DNA of 64,000 nt, taken from WLWS01 sp965243105. Its GTDB lineage: Bacteria; Pseudomonadota; Gammaproteobacteria; Eutrophobiales; Eutrophobiaceae. A model generated the notes under the pieces. It saw nothing but the letters and a program-made list of their open reading frames with translations. It searched no databases and was not told the DNA's origin. The position numbers were made by a program, and so were the translations under genes. Where the stretch lies: contig CBDEUC010000003.1 of the NCBI GenBank assembly GCA_965243105.1, positions 1,612,001-1,676,000 on the forward strand. The letters run 5' to 3'. This document shows, piece by piece, positions 26,542 to 35,705 of this stretch; the first letter of the stretch is position 1, and every line of letters starts with the position of its first letter.

Positions 26542-26660
26542 GGTTGCTTCCTGCGGGTAAGGAAACAATTATCATAGCAAAAGCCGCGAGTGCTGTGTTA
26601 CAGGACAGCCCGTGACAATGGATTTTTGATAATTGTGAGCGGCTGGGAGAAGATAGTCCC

Positions 26661-27398
26661 ATGCGTGAACCCCGTATATATGTCGAAATGGATCTTGCCG
26701 GCGAAGACAGCTTGAGCCTGCCGGCAAACTGCGCCCACCATGTCAGCCGCGTGCTGCGCATGCGCAGCGGCCAGCGCCTGTGGCTGTTTAATGGCAGTGC
26801 GCCTGCGGAGCTTGCGGAGATCGTTGGGATCGATCGCCGCAGGGTAGAGGTAAGACTTTTACAGCAGCAGGATGAGGGCCGCGAGTCGAGCCTTGAGATC
26901 ACCCTGGTGCAGTGCATATCACGCGCACAGCACATGGATTACACGCTGCAAAAGGCGGTGGAGCTGGGGGTCAGCCGTATCGTGCCGATAGCCAGCGAGT
27001 TTTCCAATGTGAAAATTGCCGAAGACAGGGAAAGCACCAAGCTGAAACACTGGCAGCAGGTGATCGTCAGTGCCACCGAGCAGTGTGGCAGGGATCGCCT
27101 GGCAAGGCTCGAGGCACCCATGGCTCTGCAGGAGTGGTTAAACACCGACGATAACGAGACCCGACTCCTCCTGCATCCCGGCGGTAGTAACGGTCTTCGC
27201 GACATCAGCCCACGCGAAAATCGCCTGTCCCTGCTGGCCGGCCCCGAGGGGGGATTCAGTGATGACGAGGTAAACCAGGCCCTCGCCCATGACTACCTGC
27301 AGGTGGACCTTGGCCCGCGCATACTGCGCACGGAAACCGCGCCGGTAGCTGCGCTCAGCGTGTGTCAGTTTCTCTGGGGTGACCTTGCCCGCCAATAA
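26661..27398 (+). CDS. rsmE: 16S rRNA m3U1498 methyltransferase RsmE
   Basis: A 245-residue SPOUT-class methyltransferase. The N-terminal PUA-like domain contains HHVSRVLRMRSGQRLWLFNG. The conserved middle is QCISRAQHMDYTLQKAVELGVSRIVP. The C-terminal knot has LLAGPEGGFSDDEV and LGPRILRTETAPVAAL, the SAM-binding signatures of RsmE. Length and motifs are those of the family. It uses SAM to methylate N3 of U1498 in 16S rRNA. Confidence 0.93.
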   Translation: MREPRIYVEMDLAGEDSLSLPANCAHHVSRVLRMRSGQRLWLFNGSAPAELAEIVGIDRRRVEVRLLQQQDEGRESSLEITLVQCISRAQHMDYTLQKAVELGVSRIVPIASEFSNVKIAEDRESTKLKHWQQVIVSATEQCGRDRLARLEAPMALQEWLNTDDNETRLLLHPGGSNGLRDISPRENRLSLLAGPEGGFSDDEVNQALAHDYLQVDLGPRILRTETAPVAALSVCQFLWGDLARQ

Positions 27399-27411
27399 GA
27401 AACAGGGGTGA

Positions 27412-28155
27412 CTAGGAAGCCAGGTCCCTGATTAGTTGCCTGATGTCGTGCAGGTGCCGACGACTGACGTCGATGCCGGCATCGACACCATTCACATGTA
27501 CCTGGGTTTTACCTTCCGCGTCTTTATCCAGTGACTCGATATATTCCTTTGCCACCAGCGCATTGCGATGCACGCGCACAAAGCGCTCCGGGAATTCATT
27601 CTCCAGTGTTTTGAGGGATTCATCGATAAAGGTTTCATGACCGGGCCGGCCCACGCTGACGTACTTGTTGTCAGCCCGCAGGTAACGTATGTCCGCCACC
27701 GGGATCAGTTCAATGTTGCCATGGATGTTGGCACTGAGATGGGTGCGCACGCCGCCTTCTGCCTGCAGCCTGTTTTTCAGATCGGTCACCCTCGCCAGTT
27801 GCTGCAGCCTTGCCCGTTGCAGGGCCTCGGCCAGGCGTTCCCTTCGTATGGGCTTGAGCAAATAATCGACGGCGTTGGCGTTGAATGCCTCGATGGCATG
27901 GTCATCGTAGGCAGTGGTAAAGACAATGGCAGGCGGGGTGGGCACCGCGGCAAGGTGACTGGCGGTTTCAATGCCATCCATGCCCGGCATGCGAATGTCC
28001 AGCAGCACCACGTCAAAGTCCTCTTTCGAGGCCTGCCTGATACAGCTCATGCCATTCTCGGCCAGGCTCAGCTGAAGGCTGCCATCTTCCTCTTGCAGCA
28101 GCGCAGCCAGTCGTTCCCGCGCCAGCTTCTCGTCATCTACGATGAGAACTTTCAT
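27412..28155 (-). CDS. LytTR-family response regulator (AlgR-like)
   Basis: A 247-residue regulator: receiver domain with acidic pocket VDDE (residues 6-9), phosphoacceptor Asp53 in VVLLDIRMPGMDG, Thr in FTTAYD and Lys in LLKP. From about 143 comes a LytTR DNA-binding domain (DIRYLRADNKYVSVG, RVHRNALVAKEYI). Its ATG overlaps the stop of the kinase gene (ATGA). The AlgR/AlgZ pair in pseudomonads lies beside argH exactly as here and controls alginate and type IV pilus genes, so pilus control is plausible. Confidence 0.87.
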   Translation of the reverse strand: MKVLIVDDEKLARERLAALLQEEDGSLQLSLAENGMSCIRQASKEDFDVVLLDIRMPGMDGIETASHLAAVPTPPAIVFTTAYDDHAIEAFNANAVDYLLKPIRRERLAEALQRARLQQLARVTDLKNRLQAEGGVRTHLSANIHGNIELIPVADIRYLRADNKYVSVGRPGHETFIDESLKTLENEFPERFVRVHRNALVAKEYIESLDKDAEGKTQVHVNGVDAGIDVSRRHLHDIRQLIRDLAS

Positions 28156-29192
28156 GTTTCTATGGGAACGTGAATGGATACCGAGTACTCGCTGGAAGAG
28201 GCCTCGATATCCAGGCTCGCATTTCCTTCAAAGCAGGCGACCAGTCGCTGTCGAACATTGTCCTGGGCCAGCTGGTTGCCCTTGCGCATGGTCTCGGTGG
28301 TGGCTTCAAGGCTCACCGGGTTACTGATCTGTAGCCTGTAGTGATCGTCCGCCACTTCTGCACTGATGTCGATGGTACCGCCATCGGTGAGGGGCTCGAT
28401 GCCGTGGTAGATGGCGTTTTCCAGGATTGGCTGCAGGCTCAGGGTGGGGATCTTGCTTTGCATGGGTAGCCCGTCGATACGCCAGTTGACTTGCAGTCGA
28501 TCGCCAAGGCGATGTTTTTCAATACGCAGGTAGCGCCTGCACAGGTCAATTTCATCTTCCAGCCGGCACAGGTGCTGCGACTCCTGCAGGCTGGCGCGAA
28601 ACAGGTCGGCGAGATCTTCAACGGACTCTTCCGCCAGCCGCGGATCACTGCGGGTCAGGCTGGCGATGGTGTTCATGCAGTTGAACAGGAAGTGTGGGCG
28701 AATACGGGATTGCAGGGCCTGGAAGCGAGCCTCGGACTCCATGCGAATACGCTCACGCCACTGGTGCTGCACGTAGAAGTAACGCAGCGCCAGCGCGCTG
28801 ACAATGGCACCGATCACAACGCAGCGGAACACAAACATGCCATGACCGGCGGGATACAGGTCCAGCCCCGGTGGAAACAGGTGAATCACCTGCCAGCACA
28901 TCTCCGCTACCGCGATGATCACGGCCAGGGTGATGAGATAGCTCCAGGTCGCAGCACGAATATTATCCAGGCGATTGAGAAAATGCCGGGAAACACAGAG
29001 GATGGCGATGCAGGCCAGGGCAATCCACTGGATAAACAGGGAATACACGGCGAGGTCGGAAAGCCTGCCCTCGCGGCTTGCCGGAAGGGCCAGCGCAAGC
29101 ACGATGGCCAGCAGTTCCGCCAGCAGCACCACCACGAAGACCATCCGTGGACTGCAAAAGTCCGGTAGAAAGGAGTTCTCTGTCTGCTTCAT
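28152..29192 (-). CDS. LytS/AlgZ-like sensor histidine kinase
   Basis: A 346-residue (from ATG 29192) membrane kinase of the His_kinase family: four to five membrane helices in the first 150 residues, then the phosphoacceptor segment SRIRPHFLFNCMNTIASL, and a divergent HATPase with ILENAIYHGIEPL. It is coupled to the LytTR regulator gene. The start is uncertain: ATG 29201 and 29258 are also in frame, but GGA 5 nt upstream favours 29192. It is divergent from argH, as algZ is in Pseudomonas. Confidence 0.83.
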   Translation of the reverse strand: MKQTENSFLPDFCSPRMVFVVVLLAELLAIVLALALPASREGRLSDLAVYSLFIQWIALACIAILCVSRHFLNRLDNIRAATWSYLITLAVIIAVAEMCWQVIHLFPPGLDLYPAGHGMFVFRCVVIGAIVSALALRYFYVQHQWRERIRMESEARFQALQSRIRPHFLFNCMNTIASLTRSDPRLAEESVEDLADLFRASLQESQHLCRLEDEIDLCRRYLRIEKHRLGDRLQVNWRIDGLPMQSKIPTLSLQPILENAIYHGIEPLTDGGTIDISAEVADDHYRLQISNPVSLEATTETMRKGNQLAQDNVRQRLVACFEGNASLDIEASSSEYSVSIHVPIET

Positions 29193-29270
29193 TTGTTCCA
29201 TTTCAAGGAGATACGCAGGCTGCCCATACGTTATACTGTGCGCGTTTTTATCAAACACAGCGGGCTAAAG

Positions 29271-30668
29271 ATGACACCGAAGCAGACAACAGTAAAGCCC
29301 TGGGGCGGGCGCTTTTCCGAATCCACGGATGATTTTGTCGAATCATTCACGGAATCGGTTTCTTTTGATCAACGCCTGGCCCCCTGTGATGTGCGCGGAT
29401 CCATCGCCCACGTGAGCATGCTGGCCCATGTCGGGGTGCTGGAACAGGCCGAGTGCGACAGCATCAGGGCCGGGCTCGAGAGCATTCTAGCGCAAATCGA
29501 GGCGGGTGAATTTGCCTGGCAGACGGGCCTGGAAGACGTGCACATGAACATCGAGAGCGCGCTGGTGGCGGAGATCGGCGAGGTGGGCAAGAAACTACAC
29601 ACCGGCCGCTCAAGAAACGACCAGGTGGCCACCGACATCAGGCTGTACCTGCGCGAGGTGGTGGATGGCATGAGCGCGCAGCTGGTGAGCCTGATGCAGA
29701 CCCTGGTGGGGATCGCGGAGAGGGAAGCCGAGACCATCATACCCGGCTTCACCCACATGCAATCGGCGCAGCCGGTAACCTTTGGCCATCACATGCTGGC
29801 CTGGTATGAGATGCTCAGGCGCGATCACCAGCGCCTGCAGGATGCACGAAAGCGTATCAATGTCATGCCACTGGGCTCGGCGGCACTGGCAGGCACCAGC
29901 TATCCCATCGACAGGGAATACACTGCCGGGCTGCTTGGTTTTGACAGCGTCACCAGCAACTCCCTGGACGCGGTGAGCGATCGTGATTTCATGATCGAGT
30001 TGAGCGCGGACTGTTCACTCATCATGATGCACCTCTCGCGTTTTTCCGAGGAGCTGGTGTTATGGATGTCGCCCCAGTTTGGTTTTATCGATCTCGGTGA
30101 CGCCTGGTGTACCGGCTCGTCCATCATGCCGCAAAAGAAAAACCCCGACCTGCCCGAGCTGGTGAGGGGCAAGACCGGTCGTGTCTATGGCAGCCTTGTG
30201 GCACTGCTGACATTAATGAAGGCGCAACCGCTGGCCTACAACCGTGACAACCAGGAAGACAAGCAGCCGCTGTTTGACGTGGTCGATACGGTGGGCAACT
30301 GCCTGCAGGCCTACATCGGCATGCTGCCCACGCTGGAGGTGAAAGCGGAGGCCATGATTGCAGCGGCAGAAAAGGGTTACGCCACCGCCACCGATCTCGC
30401 GGATTACCTGGTCAAGAAGGGCCTGCCCTTCAGGGATGCCCACGAGGTTGTGGGTAAATCCGTGCAGTTTGCCATCCAGCAGGACTGCAAGCTCAACGAG
30501 CTCTCCCTGGAGGATTTACAGGGTTTCAGCGAGTTGATCGAGGAAGATGTGTATCCCCTGCTCGAACTTATGGGCTCCGTCGCTGCCAGAGATCATATAG
30601 GCGGCACGGCACCCGCGCAGGTGAAGGTCGCGGTGGCGCGGGCTAAAGACGAGCTGGCAAAGCTATAA
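29271..30668 (+). CDS. argH: argininosuccinate lyase
   Basis: A 465-residue fumarase/aspartase superfamily enzyme that cleaves argininosuccinate to arginine and fumarate, the last step of arginine synthesis. The signatures are KPWGGRFSEST at the start, LHTGRSRNDQVATD, GFTHMQSAQPVTFGHH (catalytic His) and GSSIMPQKKNPD (catalytic Ser loop). The start is ATG 29271; earlier in-frame codons overlap the divergent kinase start. A TATACT hexamer at 29232-29237 could be its -10. Confidence 0.95.
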   Translation: MTPKQTTVKPWGGRFSESTDDFVESFTESVSFDQRLAPCDVRGSIAHVSMLAHVGVLEQAECDSIRAGLESILAQIEAGEFAWQTGLEDVHMNIESALVAEIGEVGKKLHTGRSRNDQVATDIRLYLREVVDGMSAQLVSLMQTLVGIAEREAETIIPGFTHMQSAQPVTFGHHMLAWYEMLRRDHQRLQDARKRINVMPLGSAALAGTSYPIDREYTAGLLGFDSVTSNSLDAVSDRDFMIELSADCSLIMMHLSRFSEELVLWMSPQFGFIDLGDAWCTGSSIMPQKKNPDLPELVRGKTGRVYGSLVALLTLMKAQPLAYNRDNQEDKQPLFDVVDTVGNCLQAYIGMLPTLEVKAEAMIAAAEKGYATATDLADYLVKKGLPFRDAHEVVGKSVQFAIQQDCKLNELSLEDLQGFSELIEEDVYPLLELMGSVAARDHIGGTAPAQVKVAVARAKDELAKL

Positions 30669-30690
30669 AACTTGAGGAGACGATAGAAGC

Positions 30691-33624
30691 ATGAAGGCCC
30701 TGTTCAAACTTTTCCTTGGAGGCATTGGCCTGTTGATCGTGGCGGTGGTTGCCGCGGTGATCATCGTGGCGACCCTTGATCCCAATGAACACAAAGACTG
30801 GCTCACGGGAAAAGCGCATGAAGCAACCGGTCGCGAGCTTCAACTCAATGGCGATATCGCCCTGACCTACTACCCCTGGCTGGGTGTTGAAGCGAATGAC
30901 GTGATCATGGGCAACGCCGCGGGCTTTGGTGATGCGCCGTTTTTCAAGGCAGATCACCTCAAGTTGCGCATCAAGCTGATGCCACTTTTAAAAGATGAGT
31001 ATGAAATCGACACCGTCAGCATTCACGGTGCAGAGATCAATCTCGCAAAAAATGCAGAAGGGGTGAGCAACTGGGACGATCTCGTATCAGGCGAGGAAGA
31101 ACAGGAAAAGGCGGCCTTTCCCGTTGCCGCCATCGTGCTGGGTGGCGTGGACATCAAGGATGCGCGCCTGGGCTGGAAGGATGCCAGCGCCGAAACCGAG
31201 TACCTGCTGGACAAGGTCAACATCAGCACCGACGCGCTGGTGTTTGGTGAGCCCATAAAGCTGCACATGGACATGCACGCGCTGTCGGTGAAACCGAAGA
31301 TCGACAGCAACTTTAACCTCGAAGGCACCATTGCCTACGACATTGAAAACCACCGCTACAAGATCACCCCGCTGGAACTCGACGCCACGCTGCGCAGCGA
31401 CAACATACCCGGCGGCGAAACCTCGGGCTCGTTCAGCGCCGGCATCGACATTGATCTCGACGAAGATATCGCCACGGTCAGCAACCTGTTGCTGGACATC
31501 CTTGGCACAAAGCTCAGCGGTAACCTTACCGCCGGCAGTATCCAAACATCGACGCCCTCGGTGCTGGCGGATATCAAGGCCAGCGGCGACGATATTTCCC
31601 GCCTGTTCAAGGTGGCTGAAATCGAGCCTCTGGCAACACAGCTGGCGGGCCTGAAGAAACGCAGCTTCAGTGTTGAAACCAGCTTTGATGCAGACATGGA
31701 GCGGGGCGACGTGGACGTATCGCGCCTGGTGCTGGACATGCTCGGTTCCAACGTGAATGGTGAAGTGAAAGCGCGCAACGTGCTTTCAGAAAAACCCGGT
31801 TACGAAGGCATGTTAAAAGCTGCTGGTCCTGACCTGCCCACCTTGTTACAGGTGATTGGCCAGGTGCAGGGCGGCAGTAAATCTCCCATGGCGGTGTACG
31901 GCAAGAAGCTGGCAAAGGTAAAGGGCAAGGCCTTCAAGATCGATCTTGGCTTTAATGCCGACATAAAGAGCGGCGATGTGCAGGTGCCGACCCTGAGCAT
32001 AGATACACTGGGCATCAGCCTGGCAGGAAACCTCAACGCGAAGAACATGCAGTCAGACAGCGGCAGCGTGTCCGGCAAGCTGGATTTTAACGCGGCCGAG
32101 CTTGGACCCCTGTTAAAAGCCATCGACCAGGAGGCCGCGGCCAAATCCCTTCACTCCCTGGAATTTAAAACCGGTATTGCCGGCAACGCCAACAAGGTAG
32201 AGCTAAAGGGGCTGGCCCTGAAAGCGCGCGTCTCGGGCGAACAGGTAGGCAGGAACTCACTGGCGGTCTCGATGACCGCGAACTCCAGCCTCAACCTGGT
32301 CAAGAAAACCCTGAACATGCAGGAACTGGTGCTGCAGGGGCTTGGTCTTGATATCAAGGGAAATATCTTTGCCCGCGACATCATGAGTGCACCGGCGCTG
32401 AAGGGGAATATTGAAGTGGCGGAATTTAACCCGCGCTCTCTTTTGAAAAGACTCAAGCAGGACATTCCAAAAACAAGCTGGAACAAGGCACTTCGACGGG
32501 CTGCAATCAGTACCGAGTTCGAGACATCGCCAGCTTCTTTCAAGCTGGACAAGCTGAACCTGTCACTGGACCAGACCAGGATGACGGGCTCTCTCGGGAT
32601 TAACAACCTGGAAAAACCTTCCTATGCTTTTGATCTGAAGGTCAACAGCATCAACCTGGATCATTACATGCCGCCGCAGCCCAAGGGCGAGGCAAAGAAG
32701 CCGGTGACGCCGGAGACGGCGGCGGGTGCTGTTGTACAGCTCCCGGTGGATACCCTTCGAGCATTAAATGCAAAAGGCAAGCTGGATATCGGCAAGCTTG
32801 TGGTTTCCAATGCTCACCTGTCAAAGGTGAAGCTTAATCTCGATGCCGCAGGCGGGCGGATCAAGATGAAGCCCATCAGTGCAAACCTGTACAAGGGCTC
32901 CTACAAGGGCAACATCGATATCAACGCAACGGAGAAATTGCCCAAGCTGGTTATTGACTCATCCATCAAGGGAGTACAAATCGAACCGCTGTTAAAAGAT
33001 GTCACCGGCGAGGCAATGCTGGTTGGGACAAGTGACATTTCCATAGCCACGGTGGCAAGGGGCAATAACACTGACATGTTCAAGAAAACCCTGGCCGGGC
33101 AGGCCGAACTCAAGGTCACCAGGGGCATCGTGCGTGGCGTGGACATCGATAGCGCTCTTGAACAGGTAGAAGTCATGATTGAGAGCAAGCGCTTTGGTAA
33201 AAAGATTAATACCGAGGGTGACACCCCGTTTAACAGCCTGACGGCGACCCTGCCCATCAACAAGGGCATCGTCAACAACAAGGATCTCAGGTTAATTGCC
33301 CCGAAGTTTTCCGTCAGCGGCAAAGGCATGGTAGCAAACCTGCGGAACATGACCTGGAAGTATGACCTCAGTGTAAAGGTACCGGAGCGTTCCATAACCA
33401 GGAATAACAAGACCTATAATGTTGGTGGCTACAACATACCCCTGAAGTGTCGAAAGAAAATCAGCGGGGATAATTGCAGCGTGGATCCGAATTTCGCCAT
33501 CACCACCCTGAAGAAAATATTTCTCGATGATTTGCTCAAGCCGGATGTTGGCGAAGCCGCTGGTAAGGCCATTGATCCCGGCAAGCAGTTACTGGATAAA
33601 GCCCTCGAAAACATTTTCAAATAA
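30691..33624 (+). CDS. AsmA family protein
   Basis: A 977-residue protein with one N-terminal membrane helix (about 6-28) and the AsmA opening WLTGKAHEATGRELQLNGDIALTYYPWLGVEANDV in the first 80 residues. A long beta-rich region follows, and a C-terminal AsmA-C-like domain at about 730-900 (GIVRGVDIDSALE, LTATLPINKGIVNNKDLRL). The family forms elongated bridges for lipid movement or envelope homeostasis. GAGGAG precedes the ATG. It sits upstream of mutY, as in pseudomonads. Confidence 0.88.
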   Translation: MKALFKLFLGGIGLLIVAVVAAVIIVATLDPNEHKDWLTGKAHEATGRELQLNGDIALTYYPWLGVEANDVIMGNAAGFGDAPFFKADHLKLRIKLMPLLKDEYEIDTVSIHGAEINLAKNAEGVSNWDDLVSGEEEQEKAAFPVAAIVLGGVDIKDARLGWKDASAETEYLLDKVNISTDALVFGEPIKLHMDMHALSVKPKIDSNFNLEGTIAYDIENHRYKITPLELDATLRSDNIPGGETSGSFSAGIDIDLDEDIATVSNLLLDILGTKLSGNLTAGSIQTSTPSVLADIKASGDDISRLFKVAEIEPLATQLAGLKKRSFSVETSFDADMERGDVDVSRLVLDMLGSNVNGEVKARNVLSEKPGYEGMLKAAGPDLPTLLQVIGQVQGGSKSPMAVYGKKLAKVKGKAFKIDLGFNADIKSGDVQVPTLSIDTLGISLAGNLNAKNMQSDSGSVSGKLDFNAAELGPLLKAIDQEAAAKSLHSLEFKTGIAGNANKVELKGLALKARVSGEQVGRNSLAVSMTANSSLNLVKKTLNMQELVLQGLGLDIKGNIFARDIMSAPALKGNIEVAEFNPRSLLKRLKQDIPKTSWNKALRRAAISTEFETSPASFKLDKLNLSLDQTRMTGSLGINNLEKPSYAFDLKVNSINLDHYMPPQPKGEAKKPVTPETAAGAVVQLPVDTLRALNAKGKLDIGKLVVSNAHLSKVKLNLDAAGGRIKMKPISANLYKGSYKGNIDINATEKLPKLVIDSSIKGVQIEPLLKDVTGEAMLVGTSDISIATVARGNNTDMFKKTLAGQAELKVTRGIVRGVDIDSALEQVEVMIESKRFGKKINTEGDTPFNSLTATLPINKGIVNNKDLRLIAPKFSVSGKGMVANLRNMTWKYDLSVKVPERSITRNNKTYNVGGYNIPLKCRKKISGDNCSVDPNFAITTLKKIFLDDLLKPDVGEAAGKAIDPGKQLLDKALENIFK

Positions 33625-33627
33625 GCA

Positions 33628-34182
33628 TTGTTGCTCCGTCATATCATTTGCCTGGTCCTGCTGCTGCTCAGCTTCCAGGCCAGTGCCGGCAAGGTGCAGC
33701 ATGCCAGCGTGGAGCATGAAGACGGACACTACTATCTCAAGCTCGGCATGTTGCTGGATGTAAAGGGTGAACCGGTGTGGAACATTATCTCGGACCACGA
33801 CAACATGAACCGCTTCAGCGAGGAGATCCTTGAATCCGCGCTCATCGGCGAACTGGGTCGCGGTATCAAGCAGCGCCGCCTGCTCACGCGCACCTGCATC
33901 CTCGTATTTTGCTTCAAGGCAAAAATAGTCGAGCAGTTTCGCGAGGAAAATTTCACCATCCACGCACGCTTTATACCGGGGCTCAGCGATTTTGATTCCG
34001 GCGCCACTACCTGGCGCGTGATCCCTGTTGATGAGAACAGCAGCATTGTTGAATTTGAAAGTGAGCTGGAACCGGCCTTCTGGGTACCGCCGGTGCTTGG
34101 CCCCTACATCATGAAAAAGAAACTGCTGAGCGTGGCAAAGAAAAGTATCCGCAAGATCGAGGCACTGGCTGCTAATGGCTGA
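33628..34182 (+). CDS. exported SRPBCC/START-like protein
   Basis: A 184-residue protein with a signal peptide (HIICLVLLLLSFQASA) and a START/polyketide-cyclase-like domain: VWNIISDHDNMNRFSEEI, then strands to STWRV-like VEFESELEP and a C-terminal helix KKLLSVAKKSIRKIEAL. Translation probably starts at TTG 33628 or 33631, 3-6 nt after the AsmA stop, so it is translationally coupled. Its end overlaps the mutY start by 8 bp. A lipid- or hydrophobic-ligand-binding role would suit an AsmA partner but is inferred. Confidence 0.7.
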   Translation: MLLRHIICLVLLLLSFQASAGKVQHASVEHEDGHYYLKLGMLLDVKGEPVWNIISDHDNMNRFSEEILESALIGELGRGIKQRRLLTRTCILVFCFKAKIVEQFREENFTIHARFIPGLSDFDSGATTWRVIPVDENSSIVEFESELEPAFWVPPVLGPYIMKKKLLSVAKKSIRKIEALAANG

Positions 34183-35242
34183 TTTCGCAACAACGCTCGT
34201 TGCCTGGCACAAGAAACACGGCCGGCATGATTTACCCTGGCAAAAAGATCGCACACCCTACCGCGTGTGGATCTCCGAGATCATGCTGCAGCAAACGCAG
34301 GTGGCCACGGTGATCCCTTACTTCAATACCTTCATGGAAACTTTCCCCACGGTGAAGCAGCTTGCCGATGCGGATATTGATCGTGTGCTTCATCTCTGGA
34401 CCGGTCTCGGCTACTACGCCAGGGCACGCAACATGCACAAGGCTGCGGTCATCATTCGCGATGAACACGGCGGTGAATTTCCAGGAGACATTGAAGGCAT
34501 CACAGCCTTGCCCGGCATTGGCCGCTCCACCGCCGGCGCCATACTCTCACTCAGCATGGACAGGGCCGAGCCCATCCTGGACGGCAACGTGAAAAGAGTG
34601 CTGAGCCGCTACCACGGTATTCACGGCTGGCCCGGCAAGAAGCAGGTGGAAAATGAACTGTGGGATGTAGCAACAGAACACACACCGACGAAAGACGTGG
34701 CCACCTACACCCAGGCCATCATGGATCTTGGCGCAAGCCTGTGCTCGCGCACCAAGCCCGACTGCGAACACTGCCCCTTTAATAATGAGTGCGTTGCCAA
34801 CAGGGAAGGCACTCAGCATTTATTACCCGGCAAAAAACCGAAAAAGGCTATCCCGGTAAAACAGGCACGCTTTGCGATTGTTGAGAACGAAGCCGGTGAA
34901 GTACTGCTGGAGCGACGACCTCCTTCGGGAATCTGGGGTGGCCTGTGGGGCTTTCCCCAGTGCGAGCTGGAAGATGACCTTGAAGACTGGCTGAGAGAAA
35001 AGCACCAGGTGGACACCGAGCTGCTGCAACACGAGCCGGGACTGCGCCACACCTTCAGCCATTTCCATCTAGACATCAGCCCCACGCGCCTGAGATTACG
35101 CGAGGTAGTTGCCGGCATTGAAGACAAGGAGGAGTTATGCTGGTATAAACCCTCAGGAAAGCAAAAGCAGCAGCTGGGCATGGCCGCACCGGTGAAAAAA
35201 CTCATGGATGAACTTTACTTGAACAACGCAGGAGAGAAGTAA
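34175..35242 (+). CDS. mutY: adenine DNA glycosylase MutY
   Basis: A 355-residue enzyme that removes adenine opposite 8-oxoguanine. The HhH-GPD domain has SEIMLQQTQVATV with the catalytic Glu, the hairpin LPGIGRSTAGAIL and catalytic Asp in PILDGNVKRV. The [4Fe-4S] loop is C-x6-C-x2-C-x5-C (CSRTKPDCEHCPFNNEC). A C-terminal NUDIX-like domain (about 228-345) reads out 8-oxoG. The start at 34175 overlaps the previous gene. The stop and the yggX start overlap (TAATG). Confidence 0.95.
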   Translation: MADFATTLVAWHKKHGRHDLPWQKDRTPYRVWISEIMLQQTQVATVIPYFNTFMETFPTVKQLADADIDRVLHLWTGLGYYARARNMHKAAVIIRDEHGGEFPGDIEGITALPGIGRSTAGAILSLSMDRAEPILDGNVKRVLSRYHGIHGWPGKKQVENELWDVATEHTPTKDVATYTQAIMDLGASLCSRTKPDCEHCPFNNECVANREGTQHLLPGKKPKKAIPVKQARFAIVENEAGEVLLERRPPSGIWGGLWGFPQCELEDDLEDWLREKHQVDTELLQHEPGLRHTFSHFHLDISPTRLRLREVVAGIEDKEELCWYKPSGKQKQQLGMAAPVKKLMDELYLNNAGEK

Positions 35243-35511
35243 TGACGCATATGGTCAATTGTGTGAAGCTCGGCAAAGAGGCCGAGGGCCTGAAAGCCTT
35301 GCCCTACCCGGGTGAGCTGGGTAAGAGAATCTACCAGGAAGTCTCGCAGGAGGCCTGGAACATGTGGCTCTCGCACCAGACCATGCTCATTAACGAATAC
35401 CGCCTGACCCCGGTGGAACCCAAGGCGCGCCAGTTCCTGGAAGAGGAAATGGAGAAGTTCTTTTTCGGGGAAGGCTCTGAAAAACCAAAGGAATTTGTCG
35501 CCCCCGAGTAA
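35242..35511 (+). CDS. yggX: probable Fe(2+)-trafficking protein YggX
   Basis: An 89-residue protein with the YggX sequence core VNCVKLGKEAEGL, PYPGELGKRIY, and WNMWLSHQTMLINEYRL. The family is thought to protect Fe-S enzymes from oxidative damage, and it is often co-transcribed with mutY, whose product carries an Fe-S cluster. The start at 35242 overlaps the mutY stop by one base. It is followed by tRNA-Phe. Confidence 0.95.
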   Translation: MTHMVNCVKLGKEAEGLKALPYPGELGKRIYQEVSQEAWNMWLSHQTMLINEYRLTPVEPKARQFLEEEMEKFFFGEGSEKPKEFVAPE

Positions 35512-35519
35512 CTCATTAC

Positions 35520-35548
35520 TTGACCTCAACGCCCGAGATCGCTTTAAT
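35520..35548 (+). promoter_or_regulatory. sigma-70 promoter of tRNA-Phe
   Basis: TTGACC (35520-35525) and TTTAAT (35543-35548) are separated by exactly 17 bp and followed by a GC-rich discriminator (ACGCCC), as in stringently controlled tRNA promoters. The predicted start is near 35555, about 65 nt before the mature tRNA. Confidence 0.7.
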
Positions 35549-35586
35549 ACGCCCTTCGCCTCACGCGAGCACATAATAATAAGTAG

Positions 35587-35604
35587 GGTCGAATTCATTC
35601 GACC
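35587..35604 (+). repeat. hairpin in the tRNA-Phe 5' leader
   Basis: GGTCGAAT (35587-35594) and ATTCGACC (35597-35604) form an 8-bp perfect stem with a 2-nt loop, 15 bp before the tRNA. It would fold in the precursor leader. It may be a processing element or a short intergenic palindrome. Confidence 0.5.
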
Positions 35605-35619
35605 ATCAAACCCAAGTAA

Positions 35620-35695
35620 GGCCAGGTAGCTCAGTTGGTAGAGCAGGGGACTGAAAATCCCTGTGTCGGCAGTTCAATTCTGTCCCTGGCCACCA
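35620..35695 (+). tRNA. tRNA-Phe (GAA)
   Basis: A 76-nt cloverleaf. The acceptor arms GGCCAGG and CCTGGCC pair over 7 bp, the D-loop is AGCTCAGTTGGTAGAGC, and the anticodon arm GGGGA-CTGAAAA-TCCCT carries GAA. The T-arm is GGCAG-TTCAATT-CTGTC, and the encoded CCA end is present. Its 3' part is the integration site of the island that follows. Confidence 0.97.
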
Positions 35696-35697
35696 TT
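35651..35697 (+). repeat. att copy 1 (attL) inside tRNA-Phe
   Basis: 47 bp from the anticodon loop (CTGAAAATCC) through the CCA end plus ATT. It is identical at all 47 positions to 45413-45459, matches 47771-47817 with one mismatch over the shared part, and is partly recognisable at 49061-49094. A crossover anywhere in it regenerates an intact tRNA. Confidence 0.92.
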
Positions 35698-35705
35698 TCT
35701 ATCAA